Shown piece by piece: positions 1 to 9,900 of a stretch of 64,000 bases of DNA (position 1 is the stretch's first letter; every line of letters begins with the position of its first letter). This stretch comes from Niebla homalea. Lineage: Eukaryota > Ascomycota > Lecanoromycetes > Lecanorales > Ramalinaceae. The stretch spans positions 806,001-870,000 of the forward strand of contig JAHGAU010000014.1 of the NCBI GenBank assembly GCA_019925105.1, given 5' to 3'. The translations under genes and the position numbers were made by a program. The notes beneath the pieces were generated by a model. That model ran no database searches and was not told the DNA's origin. It worked only from the letters and a program-made list of their open reading frames with translations.

Positions 1-711
1 TCGGTTGCGACATGGTGATCTCCTTTGGCGATACCTTGATCACTTTCGGGGTGACAAAAGGCATTGAGGGGCTCCGCTCGAGTTGCAGTATTAGAGACTT
101 TGGACCGGACGCGGTGGCTGGGATCGATTTGATGACTCGGACCATGTTCTGGGGCTAGGAAGGTCTTGATCAGCAGGAGCGTCAGTCCTCCCGAGAAGCG
201 CGTCACGTACTCTTAAACATATCCACGCCCCCATGACGACCATGAACAGACTTCCGGTGTGGACGAAATAAGGGAGCCATGTCGGCATTATCTTGCCCCT
301 ATTGTTGTAGTCACCCTCAGGCACCATATTGGCGCTCAGGCTGTTGAAGACGCCCATCCCGATGAGGCCGCCGCCAGCGAAGTAGCAACCGAGGATGTAG
401 CCTAGGTGCGAGCCAGATTGGTATAGCAGCGTCGGCGACTGCTTCTTGGCTAACGCTTGCGCCGTGGACTCATATTCGCTTGGGGCCACGGCTGCAGGTT
501 TGGGGGGCTTGTAGGAAAGCGGCTTGCTGGACCTCTTGCTCGCTCCACGACCCTTGGCTAGCTTTGAGCTGCCAGTCGAAAAGCGACAGCAGGAGGAGTA
601 GAGGCTGGGAGGATTGGAGCTGCGACTTCCTGCATGGCGTAAGGAACTATAGGGTACCTGTGTAGATCTTGATATGAATGAGAAGGGCAATTGTCGGAAG
701 GGACAAGCCAT
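1..711 (-). CDS. TMEM223/Mrx15-like mitochondrial membrane protein (partial, runs off left edge)
   Basis: Two exons are visible: 711-211 and 154-<1, separated by a 56-nt intron (155-210, donor GTACGT, acceptor TAG, GACTGAC branch). The first 70 or so residues are Ser/Arg/Lys-rich and nearly free of acidic residues, as in a mitochondrial presequence. Two hydrophobic segments follow, around residues 102-126 (HLGYILGCYFAGGGLIGMGV) and 146-165 (PYFVHTGSLFMVVMGAWICL). After the splice the frame reads PQNMVRVIKSIP and continues open to base 1. Two membrane passes followed by a short basic VxSIP-type region are the layout of TMEM223 and yeast Mrx15, an inner-membrane protein that contacts mitochondrial ribosomes. 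That family call is from memory of the layout, not a search. Reading exon 1 straight through would end after 206 residues with an unconserved tail. It is divergent from PDX1. Confidence 0.6.
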
Positions 712-1182
712 CAGCCGCGAATGGTGGGCTCCTAGGCCAAAATCCCGGTCATGACATGAATGGTATCAAATGTCCAATCATCTTGCTGTTCGAGCTATCA
801 GAAAGATCCAAATGAGGGTCCAAAGAGTGACGACAGGATTGAGGCGTTTGTTAAGAGTAGGGGGCACCTAGCGAGCTTCCATGCTCTCCGTTCTGGATTT
901 TCCCGAGCTTCGGCGAATTGTCGAAATCCAATTCCTGTCCGCTTCCACCAAAGTCAACCTCCTCAAACCCAACAACCTTCGATTAATACAAATTTGGAAT
1001 TTATCATTACATCTACTGATCCATCAAAACAGAAAAAGACGGTGTTCACCCAGTGTCCTACACCCCTTAAGCTTGCTAAGCTTCTCGATACCCTACACTT
1101 CACTTCGTACATCAAGCCCAATGAACATGTGCTGACCTAAAGAATTTCACAATTTTGTTTGCCACTACTCTTGAGCAGTAAT
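712..1182. promoter_or_regulatory. Divergent intergenic region between the TMEM223-like gene and PDX1
   Basis: These 471 bases separate two divergently transcribed genes for mitochondrial proteins and must hold both promoters and 5' leaders. An open frame at 760-1140 on the plus strand has no recognisable protein character and is probably leader sequence of PDX1. I see no clear TATA box or named site. Confidence 0.5.
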
Positions 1183-2514
1183 ATGGTGTCTGCACATTAT
1201 GCTGCCAAAGTGGCCGCTCGGCTTTCAGGCCGGTCAATTGCGCTCCAGGGGCATCGTCGTGCATTTTGCAATGCCCCTAGGAACAATGTGGCCCAGAATT
1301 TCACAATGCCAGCCATGTCGCCGACCATGACCGAGGGCAACATCGCGAGCTGGAAGGTGAAAGAGGGAGAGAGCTTCGCGACTGGAGACGTCCTATTGGA
1401 AATTGAGACGGACAAGGCGCAAATGGACGTCGAAGCCCAAGAAGATGGAAAGCTAGCCAAGATCACCCAAGAGGCTGGAGCCAAAGGAGTCAAAGTCGGC
1501 CGGCGGATTGCCATTGTGGCCGAACCAGACGACGATCTCGCCTCCCTTGAGTTGCCTGCTGAAGAAACCCCTCAAGAAGCTTCCGCAACAAGCCCTGAAC
1601 CATCCAAGTCTGAAACCGATGCTCCAAAGTCCTTGCAAGAGACTGCTACTTCCTCCGAAAGAACCTCTGCTCCCTCGTGGTCCTCGGCACCTCAGAAACA
1701 GACCTATCCGTTATATCCATCTATAGTCCAGCTACTCCATGAAAATGGCCTTTCAAAGTCGGATGCCAATAAGATACCTGCGTCAGGTCCCAAGGGCCGA
1801 CTCCTGAAGGGAGACGTACTGTCGTATCTAGGCAATATAAAGTCGGCGTATTCTTCAGAACAGTCTGCACGAATAACGAAGCTTGGACATCTGGATCTAA
1901 GCAATGCAAAGCCGGCGCCTGCGAAGGAACCTCCGCCTCCTCCCAAGGACGTATCAGCAACGCCCCAGCCAGAGCTGGTACCGGAGCCAGACACCGAAAT
2001 TGCCGTCCCAATCTCACTGTCGTCGGTCCTCGCTGTACAGAAACGCATCCAAAACACTTTGGGCGTGACTCTACCTCTCTCAACATTCATAGCCCGCGCC
2101 GTTGAGCTGGCGAACGACGATCTTCCTCGGTCTGCCCAGAGTAAACCTACTGCGGACGAGCTGTTCAACGATGTCCTTGGTCTAAACAAAGTGAGCGGTG
2201 CACGTACAAGCAAAGGCGCTTTTATGCCTCAAATCACAGCACTGCCTCCAGCTGGGTTTGTGGATGCCCCAGCTCCGACATCCAACAGGCGATTGGACGT
2301 GTACGACATCTTGACAGGTCAGAAACCATCAGCGGCAGTGACAAAAAGAGTCCCAGCTCCTCCAGGGCCAGGCATTGCGATAGGAGCCAATACGGGGGGG
2401 GCGACGAATTTGTTTAGTGTCAGCGCGGCGAAGGGTGAAGAGAAGCGAGCAAGGAATTTCCTCGAAAGGGTCAAAACGATCTTGCAGGTAGAGCCTGGGA
2501 GGCTGATCTTGTAA
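1183..2514 (+). CDS. PDX1: Pyruvate dehydrogenase complex protein X (E3-binding protein)
   Basis: Single-exon gene of 443 residues. I start at the ATG at 1183 (MVSAHYAAK); the frame is open upstream but has no other ATG. Residues 1-35 form a basic mitochondrial presequence. Residues 39-115 are a lipoyl domain with the ETDKAQMDVE motif; the lipoylated lysine is about residue 78. A Pro/Ser/Glu-rich linker leads to a peripheral-subunit-binding domain at about 177-217 (YPSIVQLLHENGLSKS and GPKGRLLKGDVLSYL), which docks the E3 dihydrolipoamide dehydrogenase. The C-terminal 220 residues lack the HHxxxDG acetyltransferase active site of E2, which separates protein X from E2 itself. Yeast Pdx1 is about 410 residues, so the length fits. 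It acts in the mitochondrial matrix as the E3 anchor of pyruvate dehydrogenase. Confidence 0.9.
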   Translation: MVSAHYAAKVAARLSGRSIALQGHRRAFCNAPRNNVAQNFTMPAMSPTMTEGNIASWKVKEGESFATGDVLLEIETDKAQMDVEAQEDGKLAKITQEAGAKGVKVGRRIAIVAEPDDDLASLELPAEETPQEASATSPEPSKSETDAPKSLQETATSSERTSAPSWSSAPQKQTYPLYPSIVQLLHENGLSKSDANKIPASGPKGRLLKGDVLSYLGNIKSAYSSEQSARITKLGHLDLSNAKPAPAKEPPPPPKDVSATPQPELVPEPDTEIAVPISLSSVLAVQKRIQNTLGVTLPLSTFIARAVELANDDLPRSAQSKPTADELFNDVLGLNKVSGARTSKGAFMPQITALPPAGFVDAPAPTSNRRLDVYDILTGQKPSAAVTKRVPAPPGPGIAIGANTGGATNLFSVSAAKGEEKRARNFLERVKTILQVEPGRLIL

Positions 2515-2885
2515 ATGGCGTATCCAAAAGACATTCTATTCAGTAGATCCACTTTGAAACCCAGAAATACTTAAGACTTGTACCGTTCCGCTCCACCACT
2601 CAAAAGCGCTCAGATCAAGGCAATGCATCTATCGTCGGCTGTGACTGATTCAGAGCCTGAATGAGTCATTGCAGCAGCCTCTGCCGATGAGGATTGGAAA
2701 AAGAAGGATCCCTCGGATGTCAATGTCCAGCATCTACAGATTCTCGAGAATGATTGATATAATTGCGACCTTTTGAGTGCTTCAGATCTTTGTGTCGTCT
2801 GCATTAGCTCCTTCCAACCCTCTCAAAATCATCGTTCGCGACGGCAAAAGGCTCTGCTTGCAATCTCGGCCTCAGCCGGACAAGC
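2515..2885. other. Intergenic, PDX1 3' flank and pyridoxal kinase promoter
   Basis: 371 bases between two genes in the same direction. I see no gene, repeat or RNA in it. Confidence 0.5.
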
Positions 2886-4288
2886 ATGGACCCGATAGTG
2901 CCGGAAACGAAAGTTCTGGCGATTGCAAGCCATGTAGGCGCACCGATGCCATGGCACGCCGGCGATCCAGCACAAATGGCTGACATCATATCTCAAGGTC
3001 GTCTACGGGTAAGTCAGGCTTATCACACCACCACTTGGCTGCCAATGCTGATCATATCGGTTGAAAAGATATGTGGGCAACACAATGGCCGCACTCGTCA
3101 TGCAGACGCTGGGCTGCGATGTCGCTGCCCTCAATACGGTCCAATTCAGTACAAAGGCCCTGACTTGAAGCAGCATATTCTCGCACGGTTCAGCTAAACT
3201 CTGGACAGGCAATCACCTGGGGTATAGACAAGCCAAGGGGCCGAAGACGAAAGCAGAAGAGATATCGGAAATCTACGCCGGTCTGCAGCAGAGCTATCTG
3301 ACCGACTTCGACGTCCTACTCTCTGGCTATGCTCCCAACGCTGAAGCTGTGCAGGCTGTCGGAGCCATCGCGAGAGATCTGAAACTTCAGGCGTCGACGA
3401 AGGCAGGGTCGTTCTTCTGGGGTTGGTCATCCTTCTGAATGATGGGTTTAGGGTTGAAAAGACTGATTCCATCAGTCTTGGACCCTGTAATGGGAGATGA
3501 TGGCCGACTCTACGTGAACGAGAATGTTGTGCCGGTGTACAGCAGCCTCATGAAAGATGCGGATCTTATCCTTCCCAACCAATTCGAACTGGAGTATGTA
3601 CCAACGCCGTACCAGTATATCAACGATAGGTGGCTAACGTGACCTTCCCAGGCTCCTTTCAGATGTCCAAGTCACGTCCATCAAGACCTTGGTTGAGGCG
3701 ATCGGCAAGTTGCACAGGGAGCATCGCATCCCACATATCGTCGTAACCTCAATACGCTTCACTGAGTCCCCCTCAACAGTCTCTGTCTTTGGATCAACTG
3801 CGCGCTCCGACCTCTCACCGCGACTCTTCAAGATCAAAGTCCCATCAATCGACTGCTTTTTCAGCGGGACGGGTGACATGTTCGCCGCCCTGACAGTAGT
3901 GCGGTTGCGCGAAGCGGTCGCCAACGCAGGCGTGACGGAAACGCGAGGATGGGTATCAGCAGATGACGTGCCATGCACCGAGCTTCCTTTGGCCAAAGCG
4001 ACGGAACAGGTGCTGGGAAGCATGCATTCGGTGCTGACGAAGACAAAGGAAGCGAGCGATGAGGAGCTCGAGAAGATGAGTGGACCTTTCGGTGCTATTG
4101 AGAAGGAGAAGAATAGCGAGAGGAGGCTTCATCTGAGAAGGACGAAAGCGGCGGAGGTGCGGATTGTGAGGTGCTTAGAGTATCTCAGAGATCCTGAGAT
4201 CAACTACAAAGCCATGGCTGTCGACACTGGCGAGGATCACACGACAGATGTCGAGGAGTTGACTGAGGACCTCGCTGCAGTTACTTGA
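2886..4288 (+). CDS. BUD16: Pyridoxal kinase (PdxK/Bud16 family)
   Basis: Six exons: 2886-2933, 2998-3008, 3069-3148, 3209-3421, 3476-3593, 3652-4288 (368 residues). It phosphorylates pyridoxal, pyridoxine and pyridoxamine with ATP in the vitamin B6 salvage pathway. Conserved blocks appear only after splicing: VLAIASHVVYGYVGN at the N-terminus (spanning an 11-nt exon), TLGCDVAALNTVQFSNH, LDPVMGDDGRLYV, LILPNQFELELLSDV, and the FFSGTGDMFAAL loop with the catalytic Asp. Introns are 64, 60, 60, 54 and 58 nt and all end in AG with good branch sites. The usual NHTGY motif reads NHLGY here. The C-terminal acidic tail is variable in the family. The family call is very secure; the symbol is that of the yeast orthologue. 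Confidence 0.93.
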
Positions 4289-4471
4289 GCTGCATGGGTG
4301 AGCTGTCGCGTGGAGAGGGAGAAACAGGACTCAGCAAAGCATTGGAAGGAGCAACATGCCAGCCATGCATTACTCGAGATAATTTAGGCTTTCAGTCGGT
4401 CAGAATCGGACAACATGGGCGTCGTCGCGAGCTTGTCTGCGAGACGAACCACTTGCCGTCCAATTCACGTT

Positions 4472-5110
4472 TCATCCCGTACTCCCAAACCCTCCGGCGC
4501 CCCTCACACTCTCCTCCAACTGCTCCACCACCTGAATCTCGGGCGTGTATATCCTCTCGATGATCAATTGTGCCACCCGATCCCCCTCCTTGACTTCAAA
4601 GTCGGTTTCCGCGTGATTGAAAAGGAGAACCTTGACTTGGCCCCTGTAATCGGCATCGATGACGCCTGCGCCGGTGTCGATGAAATTTTTGGAAGCTAGG
4701 CCGGAGCGAGGGGCTATGCGACCATCTGGAAAGACACTCATCTTAGCCAGAGGGTTGTCTGTGTAAGGATATGAAAAGAGGGTAGGTATACAGCATCCTT
4801 CACTGACAGCAATTGCAATGTCCGTGTCCACCAAGGCCTTTCCTCGCTTCGGTATCTTACAGGCTTTCGCTGCATAGATATCGTAACCCGCGGCGTAGGC
4901 ACTCCCCCGTGTAGGGGTCCTTGCATTGGGTGACAATTTCTTTACCAGGAGTGGTGGGGCAGATGAGAGTGGCGGAGGGGGAGCAGTGGTGCTGCCGTGG
5001 GCGGGGGCTTGGTCGCCGGTAGAAGGCATTTCTTGAATTTTGGGTCGCTTTGAAAGGGGGGACGTAGGGAGGGAAGGAGGTTCGTGGGTTGACGCTGGAG
5101 GTGTGGGCAT
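4472..5110 (-). CDS. DUT1: Deoxyuridine 5'-triphosphate nucleotidohydrolase (dUTPase)
   Basis: Two exons, 5110-4792 and 4725-4472, give 190 residues. The enzyme hydrolyses dUTP to dUMP and pyrophosphate, keeping uracil out of DNA and supplying dTMP synthesis. All five motifs of trimeric dUTPases are present: AGYDIYA (1), [10 protein letters not shown] (2), [11 protein letters not shown] (3), RVAQLIIE (4) and the C-terminal [11 protein letters not shown]-loop-like tail (5). Motif 2 is only correct after removal of the 66-nt intron at 4726-4791 (donor GTATAC, acceptor CCAG), which restores [11 protein letters not shown]. The intron is a multiple of three without a stop. Residues 1-55 are a Pro/Ser/Thr-rich extension with a KRPK basic patch, possibly a nuclear signal. 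It is convergent with pyridoxal kinase. Confidence 0.95.
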   Translation of the reverse strand: MPTPPASTHEPPSLPTSPLSKRPKIQEMPSTGDQAPAHGSTTAPPPPLSSAPPLLVKKLSPNARTPTRGSAYAAGYDIYAAKACKIPKRGKALVDTDIAIAVSEGCCIPTLFSYPYTDNPLAKMSVFPDGRIAPRSGLASKNFIDTGAGVIDADYRGQVKVLLFNHAETDFEVKEGDRVAQLIIERIYTPEIQVVEQLEESVRGAGGFGSTG

Positions 5111-5446
5111 TGCTGTTGAATAGTACTCTTTATATAGAAGGTGTCAGGAGGACCCGATTGTCCGACGCGTCTTGAATTATCATAAACAGTCTCGACAGTA
5201 TAGGTGGGGCAAAAGAATTTCAAAGTAGGAAGCAGCTCAATTTGATCATTCGTCGTCTCTCTATTGTCTTGATGCATATCGTATCTTCTGTCAAGCCGTC
5301 TTCAAAAATCACCCGAAGCCTTTTCGGAAGACCCCCGGGTCCACACGCGTAAAGACCTCATCCCAAATGTGCCTATGGACTCCATCATTTCCTGCGCACC
5401 GCCGCTCAATCAAATGGCCACTATTCACCAAAGCACCCGGTCCAGA

Positions 5447-5815
5447 TCATTTGAAGTCATTCGGCCAGCACTTCTCCTTCGGCCAAAGCTTTGCGTCATG
5501 CGTCGCAGCGTGGACCTCTAGTTGGGTTAAATTCGTGTTGACGATCTCCTTGCGGCAATTCGCACACTTCAGGTGAGATGGTTGGTCAGCCGCATCCAGA
5601 GTTTGTACGGTCAGACGCAGACGTACAATAGAAGTGGGCTTGGGTGGTTTGACAGGGTTGCCGTTTGGCTTCTTGGGTGTACGGGTACCAGCAGCGTCGG
5701 CCTTCTTCTGCTCACGATGAATCTACATGGTATCAGAAGTGAAGCTTGACAGGACCGCAATTGGGCGATCATGGATCGAAGGAGGACCCACCCGGTCCTT
5801 CTTTGAGATAGGCAT
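5447..5815 (-). CDS. Small C2H2-type zinc-finger protein, ZNF706/SERF-like
   Basis: Three exons, 5815-5792, 5722-5627 and 5566-5447, encode only 79 residues, which is why the gene is easily missed. Introns are 69 and 60 nt with GTGGGT and GTACGT donors. The N-terminal 40 residues are Lys-rich (MPISKKDRIHREQKKADAAG), like the 4F5/SERF region. The second half holds one zinc finger, CANC with a later HAATH pair, followed by a basic, Trp-containing tail (KLWPKEKCWPNDFK). This two-part layout matches the ZNF706/At2g23090 family, widely conserved and poorly characterised. The stop lies 332 bases upstream of the dUTPase start, same strand. I am sure of the coding potential and splice sites; the cellular role is not known from sequence. 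Confidence 0.85.
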
Positions 5816-6995
5816 ATCGTGAAATGCAGAAAGCCTCGATCTGGCCGTTGGCGTGTTTGGAGAGGCTAGGAATGGAGATCGCTCTGATGGGCGTTCAACG
5901 TGTCCTGGTAATTGTAAAAAACCTTGGTCTGACAGTCATGTTATTGAAGATTAATGAACACCATTATTGTGGAAGATTGGAGGTTTAGGCGCTAAGATAA
6001 GCCTAGGAGCAAAATAAAATCCCGCCAAAACCAAATACTCCCAATCCAACCAATCTTTCTGACCTTCTAATTCATCCAAAACGCAGATAAAACAAAAAGA
6101 CATTGGTTACAAAGTCGCTGCGCTCGATTCAGACTATACATTTCGTACCAAGGTCTTTTCCACAGAGAGTATATCTGGTGCGTGAATATAAGTCCAACAT
6201 TGCCCATGTTGCTCCTGATTTTGCTCCGAACGAGATAGCATTCTACAGGTCACGTGCAGACGTGCCCTCGAAATGGCGCGCGACGATCGATGACAGCAAC
6301 CTTGTTTGAGCCGCAGGACAATGGTTCCTGACGTCGATCTCTTTTATCAACAGTGAATTTCTGGAAGGATTCTTGGGGTAGGTTATGGCTGATGCCTCAT
6401 AGATACCTCAAAGGGTCGGAAAGTCGTGCCGATGAGCATCAACAATCAAATCAAATCAACAATCAACGCAAAGACCCCTTGTTCATGGCCTGCTATCAAC
6501 TCATCGTGCAGATGAATAGATTTATGGATTCGATTCAAGTTGTCAAAGTTGGAGAAATTTGGGTTTGGTAGACTGCCCAAATGGAAGTGGCGCATTATTT
6601 TAGCGGCAATTCACCATCTTGCCTAGCCTAAATCTGCAAGCTCCCGCCCAGCCCTCTGTGATCTGTATATCTTATGCCACCCCAATGTTTCTACCTTCGT
6701 ACAGAATAATTCATCCTTGGTCCTCATAGCTCTTAACATTCGCCTCATAAGTGTGCTGTACTGTACTGCATCTCGATCTTCCCATCTATAGCTCCTCCAG
6801 AGCCTGGCTTAAATTCCGCCACGCGCAAGTACCCGTCGTGAAGCCTTGATGTCGAATCCAAGACCCGCCGCTCAGTAGCAGCTATTGGTCTTCTTATCCT
6901 ACCCACCCATCTCAAACTTCGCCTCTCATCACTCGTATGACCTGCAGTAACACGTCCCAAATCTCACAGCCTTCCCGCCTTTCTCGCGCTTGGCC
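5816..6995. promoter_or_regulatory. 1.2-kb divergent intergenic region upstream of YTA7
   Basis: Separates the small zinc-finger gene (minus) from YTA7 (plus). Short open frames here show no protein character. A run around 6000-6100 is A-rich. No RNA gene or repeat was recognised. Confidence 0.45.
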
Positions 6996-9900
6996 ATGCC
7001 ACTTCGAGGCAAAAGAACCGTGGCCGATTTCGATCCGACTAAGTCGGATTCTGAGGACGAGACATACGGTCAATCATCAGCAAAAGCTCCAAGAGCAAGA
7101 TCTTCAAAGAGCAGAACCAGAAAACCATCCCGCAAAAGGCAGAGGAGAGGTTTCGATGGTGATGATTCCTCAGATGATGATGATGATGACATGATGACCG
7201 CGAGCGAAATAAGTGGTATAGACTCTTCTGAAGAGCCCGAGGAGGAAGAGGAAGTCGAAATAGGTGCAACCGGTAGACCGAGACGGAAAGCTGTTCAGAA
7301 CAAAAAGCCCATCGTGGATGAAGACAGTGAGGACATCGAAGATGACGAAGCGCTTGAATTGATCCGCGCGCCGCCAGTGAAGAAAGCGAGTGACCGGTTG
7401 AAATCTAAATGGTTCAAGATTAAATATGAGCCAGGAAATTCACCCATACCAGAGGCAGATCCGCCGCTACGCAGGAGCGAGCGGACAAGAAGTGGCAGCG
7501 CACCGGTCTCAAGGCCCCCGTCTTCCGGTGCGCATCCTGGAGGGATCCGCCGTGGAAGCCGAAGAGGGCATGGAAACGCGGATCTGGTAGCTCTGACACA
7601 GCACAATGCCTCTGAGGGGTCTAAAAGACCAACCCGGGGCGGCAAAGGGCCGAAGAAAGGTATTGCTTCGAGTCAGCCTGAAGCAGACGATATCGAAAGC
7701 ACTCCAAAGGATCAACAAAGCACGGATGAGTTACAAAAAGATCACTACCAACCTCGTAGAGAGATCCCTGCCAGCGGCGAGTCCGTAGAAGAAGAGCAGG
7801 AAGGGCATGAGGATCAGCTAATAGAAGACGAACTACCCGAGCGAGCTGTCGGTGAGGTTAAAGACTCGGCGGAAATAACGGTGATCCCTGAATCCGGTGA
7901 CGATGTTGAAGTTGGTAATCAAGACGACGAGGACGAAGAACCAATCAACCAGCCACGCCGCAGTACGCGTCGACACAGCTCAGATGCTTCTGCTGGTAGT
8001 CTTGATGCAGGCCCCTCAACAAGAGGTAAAAAGACGGTCCTCGGCAAGCGAAAGACGAGAGGATCACAGAAATCTGGCAACCAGGAGAGTAGTGACTTTG
8101 AGCCTCCAGTTGGGGAAGCTGAAGAAGACATATCGGACTCTGAAGACTCTGCCTCTCCTCGCAAGATGAGTCCAGCCGAAAGGGAGGACAGCAGTCCATT
8201 GGGAAGGGGAGCGAAACGGCATAAGCCAAACACGCGAAGTCGTCGTGTTTCCAATGCAAGCGATGAGCAGGATGAGATTCAAGAAGAGCTCGAAGACCTC
8301 CACCCGAGACGGCGACAGCGCGCGCACAAGAATCTAGATATCATCATGGAACAAAGACATCACAATCGACGAAGAACAAACGCCGGTGTGAAGAATTACA
8401 ATATCATGGATTCGAATCAAGGCATTGTGGACTATCTTGAGGTCGTCGAGGCCGAGCCGGAAACGCAGGGCACTCCATCAAGGAAGGCGCGAGGGGGCGC
8501 AGGGTTTGGCCGAAGTCTCTTCTCGACTTACGGTCCCTTCGGTGGTGGAGGTGGACCTACGCCTGTCCTCGGTGGATTTACCGGCCTGGGGGCCGTTGGG
8601 GGTGCGGATTCCGACAGCAGCGACGAAGAGAGGATGCAACGACCGAAGCCTGGAGCTACCTCTCTGAGCGGTGCTGTTGGCATGACGCCCACTACTGCAA
8701 ACGCCAGCGGTTTTGGGGTCCTCCCTGCACCAGCAGGACAATTGCACGGCATGGACCCAGTGCAGAGTGCTGCTGCTGGAACACCTGCGAACTTAGGGAA
8801 AATCAAAGACAAGCAATCTCTTGCAGACGCAGATCCTCTGGGCGTCGATCAGAATGTCAACTTTGATAGTGTTGGTGGTCTCCAGGGTCACATCGATCAG
8901 CTCAAGGAAATGGTGGCTCTCCCTCTCCTTTACCCGGAGGTCTTTCAGCGATTCCATGTGACTCCTCCTCGCGGTGTCTTATTCCACGGCCCTCCTGGAA
9001 CAGGGAAGACTCTTCTAGCTCGTGCCTTAGCCTCCAGTGTCAGCTCTCAAGGCAAAAAGGTGACTTTCTACATGCGAAAGGGTGCCGATGCGCTCAGTAA
9101 GTGGGTTGGCGAGGCAGAACGCCAGCTGCGTATGCTCTTTGAAGAAGCTCGGAAAACCCAACCCAGCATCATCTTCTTTGACGAAATCGACGGCCTAGCC
9201 CCGGTGCGATCGAGCAAGCAAGAACAAATTCATGCATCAATAGTGTCCACCCTTTTGGCTCTCATGGATGGCATGGACGGCCGTGGCCAAGTGATTGTAA
9301 TCGGTGCAACTAATAGGCCTGACTCCGTTGACCCAGCGCTCCGACGTCCTGGTAGATTCGATCGAGAATTCTACTTTCCTCTGCCCAATACAGAGGCTCG
9401 TCGTGCGATCCTCGACATCCACACCAAAGGGTGGGAACCACCTCTCCAGGACAACTTCAAGGATGAGATTGCCAGGGCCACCAAGGGATTTGGTGGCGCC
9501 GACTTGCGCGCTCTATGCACCGAAGCTGCCCTGAACGCAGTCCAAAGGAGGTATCCACAAATCTACAAGTCCAACGAAAAGCTACAGATCAAGCCCGAAA
9601 CCATCCAGATTGACGCAAAGGATTTCATGATCTCGATCAAGAGGACTGTACCTTCTTCGCAGCGCTCCGCAACCTCTGCCGCCGCACCATTACCCAATCA
9701 TATCGAGCCTCTGCTCCATGACACGCTGGAACGTATCAAGCATAAAGTGGGGGAAATAATCCCTCAGAACAAACCGCTGACAGCTCTACAAGAAGCTGAA
9801 TTCGAAGATGCCGAAAATGATCATGGAATGAGAGCGGAACAAATGCAGCAGGAATTTGAGCGGGCCCGCATCTTCCGGCCACGCTGCTTGATCAGAGGTG

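Noticed and set aside
760..1140. 126-codon plus-strand frame upstream of PDX1
   Set aside because: No domain, Ser/Asn/Pro-rich by chance, overlaps a second open frame and lies in the expected PDX1 leader.
1159..1182. Upstream TTG as start of PDX1
   Set aside because: Nuclear fungal genes start at ATG; the ATG at 1183 gives a good mitochondrial presequence.
7039..8812. Several antisense frames inside YTA7 exon 1
   Set aside because: They arise from the biased Asp/Glu/Ser codons of the acidic arm and carry no conserved motif.
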